Origin: an uncultured Pseudomonadota bacterium | GTDB taxonomy: Bacteria > Pseudomonadota > Gammaproteobacteria > Methylococcales > Methylomonadaceae | Length of the DNA stretch: 64,000 nt | Assembly: GCA_903918375.1 (NCBI GenBank) | Contig: CAIXED010000065.1 | Span: 16,262 to 80,261 of the forward strand | Direction: 5' to 3' | The notes under the pieces: generated by a model | Seen by the model: the letters and a program-made list of their open reading frames with translations, nothing else | What the model was told of the DNA's origin: nothing | The model's database searches: none | In this document: piece by piece, positions 46,686 through 55,285 of the stretch | Layout of the letters: each line of letters begins with the position of its first letter | Numbering within the stretch: the first letter of the stretch is position 1 | Translations under genes and position numbers: made by a program

Positions 46686-47420
46686 TTAGTCGTCAACGTT
46701 CAAAAGTAAGTCAGATTGCTGTACAAAAATCGTCGCAGCAATCACCGCGACCTGACAAATCAATAAATTTACCACCGGCAGCGCCATACCAACCGCAATT
46801 ACACCGCCAAAAGTTAAGGTGCTAATCCGGCTTTGTTGCAGGAATTGTTTTTGCTCGGCAAACAGCAGGCCGCGTTCTTCTAAGGGATAGGCCATGAATT
46901 CCATCGCCATGCCCCATGCGGCAAACATGGTCCACAAGATTGGCGCGATTAAATTCACCACAGGAATTAAAAACAGCACCGCCAAAGGCAGCATCCGCAA
47001 CACGATGTAGCCCATCCGTTTTAGCTCAGCGAGAAACACTTTGCTGAAAGGTTGTTCGATGCTGGTTAGCGCTTCGCCGTTGAGAATTTCTAGAGTTCTG
47101 GCCGATAGTCGGCTGTAGCTGGGGGCGGCGATTAAATTGGCTAATAGCGTGAAGCTGAAAAAACCGGCAATTAGAAAGCTGATAAAAAACAACGGCCATA
47201 AAATCCAGTTCAGCCACGATAACCAGTCGGGAATGAATTCATGAATGATTGCGGAAACTGAGTGATAGCCAATTACAAAAGCCGTGGTGTAGAGCACGGC
47301 GTTGATCAGCAAAGGAATCAGCAGAAACTTTCGCAAGTCTGGATGCCCCAATAATTTGAAGCCTTGCAGTAAGCAGCTTAGGGCGAAAAAAGGATTGTTG
47401 CTGGCTTTTAGATTGATCAT
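46686..47420 (-). CDS. cysZ: Sulfate transporter CysZ family protein
   Basis: This 244-residue inner-membrane protein is of the CysZ/EI24 family, linked to sulfate uptake. It opens with 'NPFFALSCLLQGFKLLGHPDLRKFLLIPLLINAVLY', and has four or more membrane helices ('WILWPLFFISFLIAGFFSFTLLANLI', 'LPLAVLFLIPVVNLIAPILWTMFAAWGMAMEF', 'VIAVGMALPVVNLLICQVAVIAATIF'). The start overlaps the mtnA stop by 4 bp (ATGA), so it is co-translated with mtnA. The link of a sulfur transporter to methionine salvage is plausible. Confidence 0.9.
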   Translation of the reverse strand: MINLKASNNPFFALSCLLQGFKLLGHPDLRKFLLIPLLINAVLYTTAFVIGYHSVSAIIHEFIPDWLSWLNWILWPLFFISFLIAGFFSFTLLANLIAAPSYSRLSARTLEILNGEALTSIEQPFSKVFLAELKRMGYIVLRMLPLAVLFLIPVVNLIAPILWTMFAAWGMAMEFMAYPLEERGLLFAEQKQFLQQSRISTLTFGGVIAVGMALPVVNLLICQVAVIAATIFVQQSDLLLNVDD

Positions 47421-48451
47421 GGCATTAAGCTCCTAACACCGTGTTGGCCTGGGTTGAGCACTACGCCGCGTTCGGTGACGATGGCGGTGATTAACTCGGC
47501 TGGGGTAACGTCAAACACTGGATTCCAAGCGTTGACTAGGGAATCGGCTTGTAAATAGCATTCTGGCAATAGCTCTTTGGGATTGCGTTGTTCAATTTCG
47601 ATGGCGTCGCCGTTTTCCATGCTGAAATCAAACGTCGAGGAGGGTGCGGCAACCATGACTTTGACACCGTGTTGTTTGGCTAAAACCGCTAACGAGTAGG
47701 TGCCGATTTTGTTGGCGACGTCGCCATTAGCGGCGATGCGGTCGGCACCGACGATAATCCAATCGACTTTGCCAGATTTCATTAACCAAGCGGCTGCGGA
47801 GTCGGCGATTAAAGTGGCTGGAATGCCATCTTGGGCTAATTCCCAAACCGTTAAGCGTGCGCCTTGCAACCAAGGGCGGGTTTCGTCGGCGTAGACATTC
47901 TCCAGTTTGCCGCGTTTATGTAAGCTGCGAATGACGCCTAAAGCGGTGCCATAACCGCCAGTAGCTAAGGCGCCGGCGTTGCAATGGGTTAACACCGCTT
48001 TGGCGTCGCCAATTACATCAGCGCCACGTTCGCCCATCGCATGGTTAGCGGCGGTGTCGTCAGCGTGGATTTGAATCGCTAATTGTTCTAATACCGTCAG
48101 TGGCTCGGCTGGGTTGCTGGCTAAAGCAGCGCGCATTTTATCCAGCGCCCAGAATAAATTCACCGCGGTAGGGCGGGAAGCAGCGAGTTGTTCGATGTCT
48201 TGATTGACTGCGGTTTGCCAATCGCTATTGGGATAATGTTGTTGAACTGACAGCACCACGCCATAAGCGGCGGCAATGCCAATTGCTGGTGCGCCGCGCA
48301 CTCGCATTGAGGCGATGGCTTCGGTGACGCCAGCGGCATCTTGGTATTCGTCGTAACGAATTTGCTCGGGCAACAGGCGTTGATCCAGTACTTTTAGGCT
48401 GTGGCCACTCCATTGCAGCGCTTGCACGGATAATTGCTTAGGGTTGCTCAT
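47417..48451 (-). CDS. mtnA: Methylthioribose-1-phosphate isomerase
   Basis: This 344-residue enzyme isomerises 5-methylthioribose-1-phosphate to methylthioribulose-1-phosphate in the methionine salvage pathway. The family motifs 'MRVRGAPAIGIAAAYG' (near 49), 'VLTHCNAGALATGGYGTALGV' with the catalytic Cys, and 'WIIVGADRIAANGDVANKIGTY' with the catalytic Asp are intact. It heads mtnA-cysZ-yfbR and is divergent from the deaminase gene with a 74-bp gap, as in P. aeruginosa. Confidence 0.96.
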   Translation of the reverse strand: MSNPKQLSVQALQWSGHSLKVLDQRLLPEQIRYDEYQDAAGVTEAIASMRVRGAPAIGIAAAYGVVLSVQQHYPNSDWQTAVNQDIEQLAASRPTAVNLFWALDKMRAALASNPAEPLTVLEQLAIQIHADDTAANHAMGERGADVIGDAKAVLTHCNAGALATGGYGTALGVIRSLHKRGKLENVYADETRPWLQGARLTVWELAQDGIPATLIADSAAAWLMKSGKVDWIIVGADRIAANGDVANKIGTYSLAVLAKQHGVKVMVAAPSSTFDFSMENGDAIEIEQRNPKELLPECYLQADSLVNAWNPVFDVTPAELITAIVTERGVVLNPGQHGVRSLMP

Positions 48452-48494
48452 AGGTTAAAACACCTCGATTAGGGATGATTGATGGGTGAAAAGG

Positions 48495-48500
48495 TATAAT
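48495..48500 (+). promoter_or_regulatory. -10 element of the MTA deaminase promoter
   Basis: TATAAT at 48495-48500 lies 26 bp before ATG 48526. The track start at 48502 would fall at the transcription start and is rejected. The -35 match is weak. Confidence 0.5.
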
Positions 48501-48525
48501 TGTGATTTTTTGGTTGGGGAAAACC

Positions 48526-49836
48526 ATGCAGGTCGATCTAATTATTCAAGCACGCTGGATTATACCCGTTGAGCCAGCATCCGTAATCCACGAAAACTAC
48601 AGTCTGGTGATTGATGAAGGCAAAATCGTCGATTTGCTGGATAGTCAGGAAGCGTTATTGAAATATCAGCCGCGTAGTTTAGAAAAGCTTGAAAATCACG
48701 CCTTAATTCCCGGTTTGATTAATTGCCATACCCATGCGGCAATGTCGTTGTTGTCTGGGATTGCTGATGATTTGCCGTTGATGGATTGGTTGCAAAATCA
48801 TATTTGGCCGGCGGAACAGAAATGGGTGAGCGAGGCATTTGTTCGCGATGGTACTGATTTGGCGATTGCGCAAATGTTACGCGGCGGCACCACTTGTTTT
48901 AATGATATGTATTTCTTCCCCGAAGTCGTCGCCCAGCAAGCGGTTCAGCACGGTATTCGTGCCAATATTGGTTTGATTGTGTTCGATTTCCCAACCGCGT
49001 GGGCTGAAAATGCCGATGCTTATTTAACTAAAGGCTTGGCTTTGCATGAACAACTGCGTCACCAAGCTTTAATCAGTATGTCGTTTGCGCCACATGCGCC
49101 TTATACGGTTTCTGATGAGCCGTTGCAGAAGTTGCGGACTTTTGCCGATGAAATGGATTTAACCGTGCATATGCATGTTCATGAAACCGCTTTTGAAGTG
49201 GCAGAACAGCAGCAGAAAACCCAGCAAACCCCGTTGCAACGCTTAAATGATTTAGGCTTGTTAACGCCATCATTTATGGCAGTGCATATGACCCAGTTAG
49301 ATGCTGAACAAATCGCTTTTTTTGCAGAAACTGGCGCGCATATTGTTCATTGTCCTGAGTCGAATCTGAAATTGGCGAGTGGTTTTTGTCCGTTGGCGCA
49401 ATGTCTGGAGGCGGGAATTAACGTGGCTTTGGGGACTGATGGTTCGGCCAGTAATAATGATTTAGACATGCTCGGTGAAATGCGTACCGCAGCATTGTTG
49501 GCGAAAGGTGTGGCGGGCAATGCAGCGGCAGTTTCGGCGATGCAGGCTTTGCAAATGGCGACTTTGAATGGCGCGAAAGCCTTGGGCTTGGATGCGGAAA
49601 TTGGTTCATTGAGTATCGGCAAAGCGGCGGATGTGGTGGCGATTGATTTAAGCGAGATTGAAACTCAGCCAATTTTTAATCCAGTGGCACAGATTGTTTA
49701 TGCCGCCAGTCGCCAGCAAGTTAGCGATGTTTGGGTGGCGGGTAAGCAATTGCTGAAAAAACGCCAGTTAACCAGTTTGGATTTGGCCGATTTAAAACAA
49801 CGCGCGGCAGTTTGGCAGCAAAAGCTGGCTGGCTAA
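48526..49836 (+). CDS. mtaD: 5-methylthioadenosine/S-adenosylhomocysteine deaminase (TRZ/ATZ family)
   Basis: This amidohydrolase of about 436 residues deaminates 5'-methylthioadenosine (to methylthioinosine) or S-adenosylhomocysteine. Metal and active-site motifs are present: 'ALIPGLINCHTHAAMSLLSGIADDLPLMDWL', 'MSFAPHAPYTVSDE', 'DLTVHMHVHETAFEV' and 'NVALGTDGSASNNDLDM'. The context supports the MTA role, as the gene is divergent from mtnA and followed by ubiG, like the characterised P. aeruginosa enzyme. ATG 48526 with a GGGGA site is chosen over GTG 48502, which lies too near the -10. Confidence 0.9.
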   Translation: MQVDLIIQARWIIPVEPASVIHENYSLVIDEGKIVDLLDSQEALLKYQPRSLEKLENHALIPGLINCHTHAAMSLLSGIADDLPLMDWLQNHIWPAEQKWVSEAFVRDGTDLAIAQMLRGGTTCFNDMYFFPEVVAQQAVQHGIRANIGLIVFDFPTAWAENADAYLTKGLALHEQLRHQALISMSFAPHAPYTVSDEPLQKLRTFADEMDLTVHMHVHETAFEVAEQQQKTQQTPLQRLNDLGLLTPSFMAVHMTQLDAEQIAFFAETGAHIVHCPESNLKLASGFCPLAQCLEAGINVALGTDGSASNNDLDMLGEMRTAALLAKGVAGNAAAVSAMQALQMATLNGAKALGLDAEIGSLSIGKAADVVAIDLSEIETQPIFNPVAQIVYAASRQQVSDVWVAGKQLLKKRQLTSLDLADLKQRAAVWQQKLAG

Positions 49837-49900
49837 AGTCGTGTATGACGAATAACCTAGTAATATAGTAAACTATAGATCACTTTTAAGGCTTGGCACT

Positions 49901-50608
49901 ATGACAGTAAGCGACAACGTACATTTGCACGAAATCCACAAATTTGGCTCGCAAGCCGAACGCTGGTGGGATCCGAACGGGGAGTTTAAAACTCTGCATC
50001 AAGTGAATCCTTTACGCTTGGAGTTTATCCAACGCTATGCGGATTTACAGGGCAAACGCTTGGTCGATGTCGGCTGTGGTGGCGGGATTTTAACCGAAGG
50101 TTTGGCTAAGGCCGGTGCGGATGCTTTGGGTGTCGATTTAAGCGAAGACTTGATTGATATTGCTGATTTACATGGCTTGGAAACTGGCGTCACAGCGCAT
50201 TATCAAAAAATCAGCGCTGAAACTTTGGCGGCAGAACAGCCAGCGAGTTTCGATCATGTCACTTGCATGGAAATGTTGGAGCATGTGCCTGATCCCGCTT
50301 CGATTATCCAAGCTTGCGCGACTTTAGTTAAGCCTGGCGGGATGGTGTTTTTCTCAACCTTAAATCGGGTGCCAAAAGCTTATTTATTAGCGATTGTTGC
50401 CGCTGAGCACGTGTTGAAAATGGTGCCTAAAGGTACTCATGAATACAAAACCTTTATCCAGCCTGCCGAATTAAGCCAAATGGCGCGTAATGTCGGTTTG
50501 GAATTACAAGGCATGATTGGCATTGAATACAGCCCGTTTACTAAAGAATTTCGTTTGGGCAAAGATATTGACGTTAATTACATCGCTGCGTTTCAGCGTC
50601 CTGAGTAA
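49901..50608 (+). CDS. ubiG: Ubiquinone biosynthesis O-methyltransferase UbiG
   Basis: This 235-residue SAM-dependent enzyme carries out both O-methylations of ubiquinone synthesis. It has the SAM motif 'LVDVGCGGGILTEGLAKAGAD', the acidic 'GVDLSEDLIDIA' and the substrate-binding 'HVTCMEMLEHVPDP' and 'KGTHEYKTFIQPAEL' motifs. Upstream, TATAGT-AA-ACTATA (near 49865-49880) is a small palindrome covering a likely -10. It starts a ubiG-mupP-yciK-sufT run. Confidence 0.97.
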   Translation: MTVSDNVHLHEIHKFGSQAERWWDPNGEFKTLHQVNPLRLEFIQRYADLQGKRLVDVGCGGGILTEGLAKAGADALGVDLSEDLIDIADLHGLETGVTAHYQKISAETLAAEQPASFDHVTCMEMLEHVPDPASIIQACATLVKPGGMVFFSTLNRVPKAYLLAIVAAEHVLKMVPKGTHEYKTFIQPAELSQMARNVGLELQGMIGIEYSPFTKEFRLGKDIDVNYIAAFQRPE

Positions 50609-50611
50609 ACC

Positions 50612-51286
50612 ATGACTGAGTTTGTGCTGGATTGTGTGTTGTTTGATTTGGACGGGACTTTAGTCGATACCGCACCGGATTTAATCGCTTGTTTGAATAA
50701 AACCTTGCTAGTGCATGGCTTTGAAGCGGTATCAGAAGCGGCGGTTAAACCGTTTATTTCTTACGGCGCCTTGGCGATGATTTCTAATAGCATTGATAGC
50801 GATGATGAGCAGTTAAAAGCGCGGATGCTGGAGTTCATGCTCGATAGTTATCAAAACAATATCGCCGAATTCAGTGGTTTTTTTGCCGGTATCGAACAGG
50901 TTTTAAGCGGGATTGAAAACTTGGGCTTGAAGTGGGGCGTGGTGACTAATAAGCGTGAGCGGTTTACCTTGCCGTTAATGGCGGCGCTGGGTTTGGATCA
51001 ACGCGCGGCTTGTATTATTAGTGGTGATACCACTGCTTTTAGCAAACCACATCCTGAGCCAATGTTCGAAGCTTGTCGGCAAGCGGCGGTCGAGCCAGAA
51101 AACTGTGTTTATATCGGCGATGCGAAACACGATATTACCGCTGGTAATCAAGCCAATATGAAAACCTTGGCGGCTTTGTACGGTTATCTGAAACAAGGTG
51201 ACCAGCCAGAAACCTGGGGCGCTGATGGTTTAATTCGTCAGCCACAGCATTTATTGCAATGGATAGAATCTTCCCTATGTCATTAA
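50612..51286 (+). CDS. mupP: N-acetylmuramic acid-6-phosphate phosphatase MupP (HAD family)
   Basis: This 224-residue HAD phosphatase has motif I 'VLFDLDGTLVDTAPDL', motif II 'GVVTNKRERFT', motif III 'SKPHPEPMF' and motif IV 'VYIGDAKHDITAGNQA'. Its position after ubiG and before yciK is that of mupP in Pseudomonas, which removes phosphate from MurNAc-6-P in the AmgK/MurU peptidoglycan recycling pathway. Without context it would be called a phosphoglycolate phosphatase, so the assignment is partly by synteny. amgK and murU are not in this window. It overlaps yciK by 10 bp. Confidence 0.8.
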   Translation: MTEFVLDCVLFDLDGTLVDTAPDLIACLNKTLLVHGFEAVSEAAVKPFISYGALAMISNSIDSDDEQLKARMLEFMLDSYQNNIAEFSGFFAGIEQVLSGIENLGLKWGVVTNKRERFTLPLMAALGLDQRAACIISGDTTAFSKPHPEPMFEACRQAAVEPENCVYIGDAKHDITAGNQANMKTLAALYGYLKQGDQPETWGADGLIRQPQHLLQWIESSLCH

Positions 51287-52005
51287 AAAATCAAGTCATT
51301 CTCGTCACCGGAGCCGGTGGTGGATTGGGCGGTACCGCGGCAGTGGCTTTGGCTAAACTGGGCGCACATATTATTTTGCTGGATAAAAGCATTCCCAAAT
51401 TGGAAAAAACTTACGATGCAATTGTCGCGGCTGGTGGTTGCGAGCCGATGCTGTATCCGTTTGATTTGGCCGGTGCTAACGAGCTGCAATATCAAGAATT
51501 AGCCGATGCCATTGAACAGCATTACGGCAGTTTGCAGGGTTTGTTGCATTCTGCGGTTGAATTTGCGGCGTTTACCCCGCTGGCAGTGCATAAAACTCAA
51601 GATTGGGGGCACACTTTAAACGTCAATCTCAATGCGCCATTTTTGCTGACTCGAGTGTTATTGCCGGTGCTGCAAAAAAGTGACAAGGCTTCGATTGTGT
51701 TTACCTCTGATTCCAGTGCGCGTCATGGCATGGCTTATAGCGGTGCTTATGGGGTGTCGAAAATGGCATTAGAAGGCTTGGCCAAGATTTTGGCGGAAGA
51801 ATTAGAGTCTGGGCAAAAAATCCGAGTCAATACTTTAGTCCCCGGTGTCGTGGATTCGCCGTTGCGGAAAAAAGCCTATCCAGCGGAAGACAAGACTTTG
51901 ATACCGACCATGGATAGCTTGGATGGTGTTTATGGTTATTTATTCGGTGAAGCCAGTGTTGGTGTCACCGGTCAGATTATTGATGCAACTCATTTCAAAC
52001 TTTAA
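51277..52005 (+). CDS. yciK: YciK-family short-chain dehydrogenase
   Basis: This SDR-fold oxidoreductase of about 242 residues has the Rossmann start 'QVILVTGAGGGLGGTAAVALAKLGA', the 'LHSAVEFAAFTPLA' region and the catalytic 'YSGAYGVSKMALEGL' (Tyr-x3-Lys). The substrate is unknown. ATG 51277 with the overlap into mupP is used rather than the track's 51259. The same three genes are neighbours in Pseudomonas. Confidence 0.88.
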   Translation: MSLKNQVILVTGAGGGLGGTAAVALAKLGAHIILLDKSIPKLEKTYDAIVAAGGCEPMLYPFDLAGANELQYQELADAIEQHYGSLQGLLHSAVEFAAFTPLAVHKTQDWGHTLNVNLNAPFLLTRVLLPVLQKSDKASIVFTSDSSARHGMAYSGAYGVSKMALEGLAKILAEELESGQKIRVNTLVPGVVDSPLRKKAYPAEDKTLIPTMDSLDGVYGYLFGEASVGVTGQIIDATHFKL

Positions 52006-52011
52006 AGCGCT

Positions 52012-52560
52012 ATGGCAGAAAGAGAAGTTATTTTTTTAACCCGTGATGTCAACATCGTCACTATTCCAGACGGTCATCATGGCGTCCTAAATATGGGCCA
52101 AGAGGTGACTATCCATCAGGCTTTGGGCAATAACTACACGGTGGTGACTGATTACGGTCATATGGTGCGGATTGCTGGGATTGATGCTGATGCTTTGGGT
52201 AAAGAAGTTAAGCAAGTGCAGACTTTGGTTGATGAAACCGATAGTCAGGCGGTGGAAAAAAACTGCTGGGAAGTGATGAAAACCGTCTATGACCCCGAAA
52301 TTCCGGTCAATATCGTTGAATTGGGTTTGGTTTATCTCTGTAGCGCAACCCCCAATTCTGAAGGCGGTAATGATGTGCACATTCAAATGACCTTGACTGC
52401 ACCGGGTTGCGGCATGGGGCCGGTGATTCAAAGTGATGTCGAAAAATGTGTACGCGCTTTGCCTGGCGTGGCTTCGGTCAATGTTGAAGTGGTGTTAGAT
52501 CCACCTTGGTCGCGGGAAATGATGTCGGAAGTGGCGCAGGTGCAATTGGGTTTGTTCTAA
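52012..52560 (+). CDS. sufT: Iron-sulfur cluster assembly protein SufT (DUF59)
   Basis: This 182-residue protein has an N-terminal region typical of SufT ('MAEREVIFLTRDVNIVTIPDGHHGVLNMGQEVTIHQALG') and a C-terminal DUF59/MIP18 domain ('CWEVMKTVYDPEIPVNIVELGLVYLC', 'TLTAPGCGMGPVIQSDVEKCVRALPGVASVNVEVVLDPPW'). It assists Fe-S cluster maturation, and the Cys in 'TAPGCGMG' is conserved in the family. It lies 6 bp after yciK and may be co-transcribed. The suf operon itself is not in view. Confidence 0.93.
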   Translation: MAEREVIFLTRDVNIVTIPDGHHGVLNMGQEVTIHQALGNNYTVVTDYGHMVRIAGIDADALGKEVKQVQTLVDETDSQAVEKNCWEVMKTVYDPEIPVNIVELGLVYLCSATPNSEGGNDVHIQMTLTAPGCGMGPVIQSDVEKCVRALPGVASVNVEVVLDPPWSREMMSEVAQVQLGLF

Positions 52561-52596
52561 TAGCTTAAACATTCATCGCAACCTCGGTGCCATCAC

Positions 52597-53538
52597 ATGA
52601 AAGACCAAATTTTCATTTTTGATCAAATCCATATCGAGGTTGCCCGCAATGCCTCGGATGATTTCAATCTGTTTCACGATAAGCATAAGTGGCTACAGAT
52701 TACTCACAATCCGTTTAAAGGCCCGATTGTTCTGGGTTTTCAGCTCAATACCTTAATCGAATATCAAATGCGCTTGTATCGTGAAGCGCAGCATGAAGAC
52801 CAAATCATTGCCGAAAATCAGCTGCGCTATAGCAATTATCAAATTACTTTTGTTAATGCGCTTAGACCCAAGCAAGAGTTGACCCTAGATATTCGCAAAA
52901 CTTTAATCAACACCATTCCTGAGCTAACCCTAACCAATCGGGTGGCGATGAAGGCCAATGGCAAAACTATTTTGCTGGGCTATAAAAAAGAAACTCAAGT
53001 GCCGTTGTTTTTAGCTGATGAGGATTTAAGTCAGTTGCCCGATTTGAGTAAGTTGCCTGATAAAACCATGGTGCCGGGAACTGATTTTTTCCTGAAACGG
53101 AAATGGATGTTGAATGGTAACGTCAAAAACTTTTTATCCGGCTCATTAGCTGAGCAGTCTGACTATTTTGATGAGCTGGCGCATATTGCCAATTACCCAG
53201 AAATCTTTCCTTGTAGCTTAACCTCTGGGGCTTTATTGGAAAAAGCCCAGTTGGAAAATCACGATTTTAAGCGTAATCCTATGGTTTACACCTCGCATGA
53301 AATTTCAGTTGATCGCTTGAGCTTGGGGCAGATAAAAAACGCCGACAAACTGCATATTTTGGTTAGGCAATTACCCGAATCAACCGACAATACGCTTAAT
53401 AACACCAGTATTATGTTGCGAACTTATGAATGCTTTGGTGTGTTGGAAAATCAGGCGGTTTTGTTTCGTATCAAGCTGAATTTAGTGCCTTTACAAGAGA
53501 TTATTAAAAATCTCAGTGCTAAGACTTCGGTAAGCTAA
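52597..53538 (+). CDS. Double hot-dog (MaoC-like) protein of unknown function
   Basis: This 313-residue protein has no name that I can assign. The N-terminal part 'VARNASDDFNLFHDKHKW...NPFKGPIVLGFQLNTLIE' resembles the MaoC/hydratase signature (A.SGDFNPIH..........G.I.HG), with Asp and His at the expected places, and the length would fit two hot-dog units. A second unit ('NYPEIFPCSLTSGALLEKAQ', about 200-220) has no clear catalytic pair. It sits 153 bp before acpP-fabF. A fatty-acid or polyketide link is therefore plausible but unproven. Lysophospholipid or thioester roles are also possible. Confidence 0.6.
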   Translation: MKDQIFIFDQIHIEVARNASDDFNLFHDKHKWLQITHNPFKGPIVLGFQLNTLIEYQMRLYREAQHEDQIIAENQLRYSNYQITFVNALRPKQELTLDIRKTLINTIPELTLTNRVAMKANGKTILLGYKKETQVPLFLADEDLSQLPDLSKLPDKTMVPGTDFFLKRKWMLNGNVKNFLSGSLAEQSDYFDELAHIANYPEIFPCSLTSGALLEKAQLENHDFKRNPMVYTSHEISVDRLSLGQIKNADKLHILVRQLPESTDNTLNNTSIMLRTYECFGVLENQAVLFRIKLNLVPLQEIIKNLSAKTSVS

Positions 53539-53550
53539 TTGTGTGTGAGG

Positions 53551-53580
53551 TTGTGAAAGTTTTAGAACATCAAGTATAAT
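53551..53580 (+). promoter_or_regulatory. Sigma-70 promoter of acpP
   Basis: TTGTGA, an 18-bp spacer and TATAAT, ending 111 bp before acpP; it suggests that acpP is transcribed separately from the preceding gene. Confidence 0.65.
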
Positions 53581-53691
53581 CAACCTTGTCGGAAGGCAGT
53601 TCGCCTATGACGAGATTCCAATTAATCAAAACAACACTAAAGATAAGGCGGCAGTTTTTATAAAGCGGTCGCATTGTTCGAGGAAAAAAAT

Positions 53692-53925
53692 ATGAGTAAT
53701 ATCGAAGAACGAGTTAAAAAGATTGTCGGTGAACAATTAGGCGTAAAAGAAGAAATCGCAAACGATGCGTCTTTTGTTGACGATCTTGGTGCGGATTCTT
53801 TAGACACAGTTGAACTCGTCATGGCTCTGGAAGAAGAATTTGAATGCGAAATTCCAGACGAAGAAGCTGAAAAAATCACCACAGTTCAATTAGCCATTGA
53901 TTACATCAACGCTAATTTGCAATAA
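53692..53925 (+). CDS. acpP: Acyl carrier protein
   Basis: This protein of about 77 residues carries growing acyl chains on a phosphopantetheine arm attached to the Ser of '[18 protein letters not shown]'. The sequence is strongly acidic, as expected. ATG 53692 with a GAGG site is used rather than the earlier in-frame start at 53674. It is followed by fabF at 87 bp. Confidence 0.97.
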   Translation: MSNIEERVKKIVGEQLGVKEEIANDASFVDDLGADSLDTVELVMALEEEFECEIPDEEAEKITTVQLAIDYINANLQ

Positions 53926-54012
53926 GTTGTTCCAAGCGGCTAGTGGATATTCCGCTAGCCTGCTACTCCTCTTATCCCCCCTGTTTGTCTCTAAATTTAA
54001 CGGTCGTTTACT

Positions 54013-55257
54013 GTGAGCACACGTCGAGTTGTTATAACGGGCTTAGGCGCCGTTACTCCTTTAGCCAATAATGTTGCCGATACCTGGAACGGAATTATCA
54101 ACGGTAAAAGCGGAATTGGCCCTATCGATTCATTCGATATTTCTAGTTTTGCAACCACCTTTGGCGGTGTGATTAGAAACTTTAATATCGGCGAATATAT
54201 TTCTGAAAAAGATGCCAAGCGTATGGACGGTTTCGTTCATTACGGGATAGCTGCAGGCTGTCAGGCTATCGAAGATTCAGGCTTAATTGTCACCGAAGAA
54301 AACGCTGAACGGATTGGCGTTGCTATTGGTGCCGGTATTGGCGGTATCACAGGCATTGAAGAATGCTACGCCACTTATGTTGCAGGCGGTGCGCGAAAAA
54401 TTTCGCCATTCTTTGTTCCTGGCAACATTATCAATATGATTTCTGGCAATCTTTCCATCAAATATGGAATGAAAGGCCCTAATTTCGCCATCGTTACTGC
54501 CTGTTCAACCGGTACTCATAACATTGGCGATGCAGCGAGATTAATTAAATACGGCGATGTTGATGTGATGGTTGCGGGTGGCGCTGAGCGTTGCACCACG
54601 TCACCAACCGCAATGGGTGGCTTTGCTTCTGCAAAAGCTCTGTCACGTCGTAACGATGACCCGCAAGCGGCCAGTCGTCCTTGGGATCGTGATCGCGACG
54701 GTTTCGTATTAAGTGACGGTGCTGGTGTAGTGGTTTTGGAAGAATTGGAACACGCTAAAGCTCGTGGCGCGAAAATCTACGCTGAATTAGTTGGTTATGG
54801 CATGAGCGGTGACGCTTACCACATTACATCACCGTCTGTAGGTGGTGAAGGTGCGGCACGTTGCATGAGAAATGCTTTACGCGATGCCAAATTAAACCCA
54901 ACCGATGTTGATTACATCAACGCACATGGCACCTCAACACCAGCCGGTGACTTAGGTGAAACCATGGCAATGAAAGCCGCATTAGGCGATCACGCTTACA
55001 AAGTGGCGGTTAGCTCAACCAAATCGATGATTGGTCACTTATTAGGCGCGGCTGGTGGTATCGAAGCGGTATTGTCAGCGTTATCGGTTAAACACCAAAT
55101 TGCGCCACCTACCATTAACTTGGAAAATCCTGATCCAGAATGTGATTTGGATTACGTGCCAAATACCGCTAGAGAAATGAAAATTGATGTCGCGATTTCC
55201 AACTCGTTTGGTTTTGGTGGCACTAACGGTACTTTGGTATTCAAACGTTATCAATAA
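54013..55257 (+). CDS. fabF: 3-oxoacyl-[acyl-carrier-protein] synthase II
   Basis: This 414-residue condensing enzyme extends fatty acids. The catalytic Cys is in 'IVTACSTGTHNIGDAARL', and the two His are in 'INAHGTSTPAGDL' and 'STKSMIGHLLGAAGGIEAV'. It starts at GTG 54013 ('STRRVVITGLGAVTPLANN'). The sequence matches KAS II rather than KAS I. It follows acpP and precedes pabC by 28 bp. Confidence 0.97.
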   Translation: MSTRRVVITGLGAVTPLANNVADTWNGIINGKSGIGPIDSFDISSFATTFGGVIRNFNIGEYISEKDAKRMDGFVHYGIAAGCQAIEDSGLIVTEENAERIGVAIGAGIGGITGIEECYATYVAGGARKISPFFVPGNIINMISGNLSIKYGMKGPNFAIVTACSTGTHNIGDAARLIKYGDVDVMVAGGAERCTTSPTAMGGFASAKALSRRNDDPQAASRPWDRDRDGFVLSDGAGVVVLEELEHAKARGAKIYAELVGYGMSGDAYHITSPSVGGEGAARCMRNALRDAKLNPTDVDYINAHGTSTPAGDLGETMAMKAALGDHAYKVAVSSTKSMIGHLLGAAGGIEAVLSALSVKHQIAPPTINLENPDPECDLDYVPNTAREMKIDVAISNSFGFGGTNGTLVFKRYQ

Positions 55258-55285
55258 ACCTCATTAATCAACCCAGTGCCTGCCG

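Noticed and set aside
48502-48525. GTG start of the MTA deaminase at 48502
   Set aside because: It lies only two bases after the TATAAT, before any plausible transcript start.
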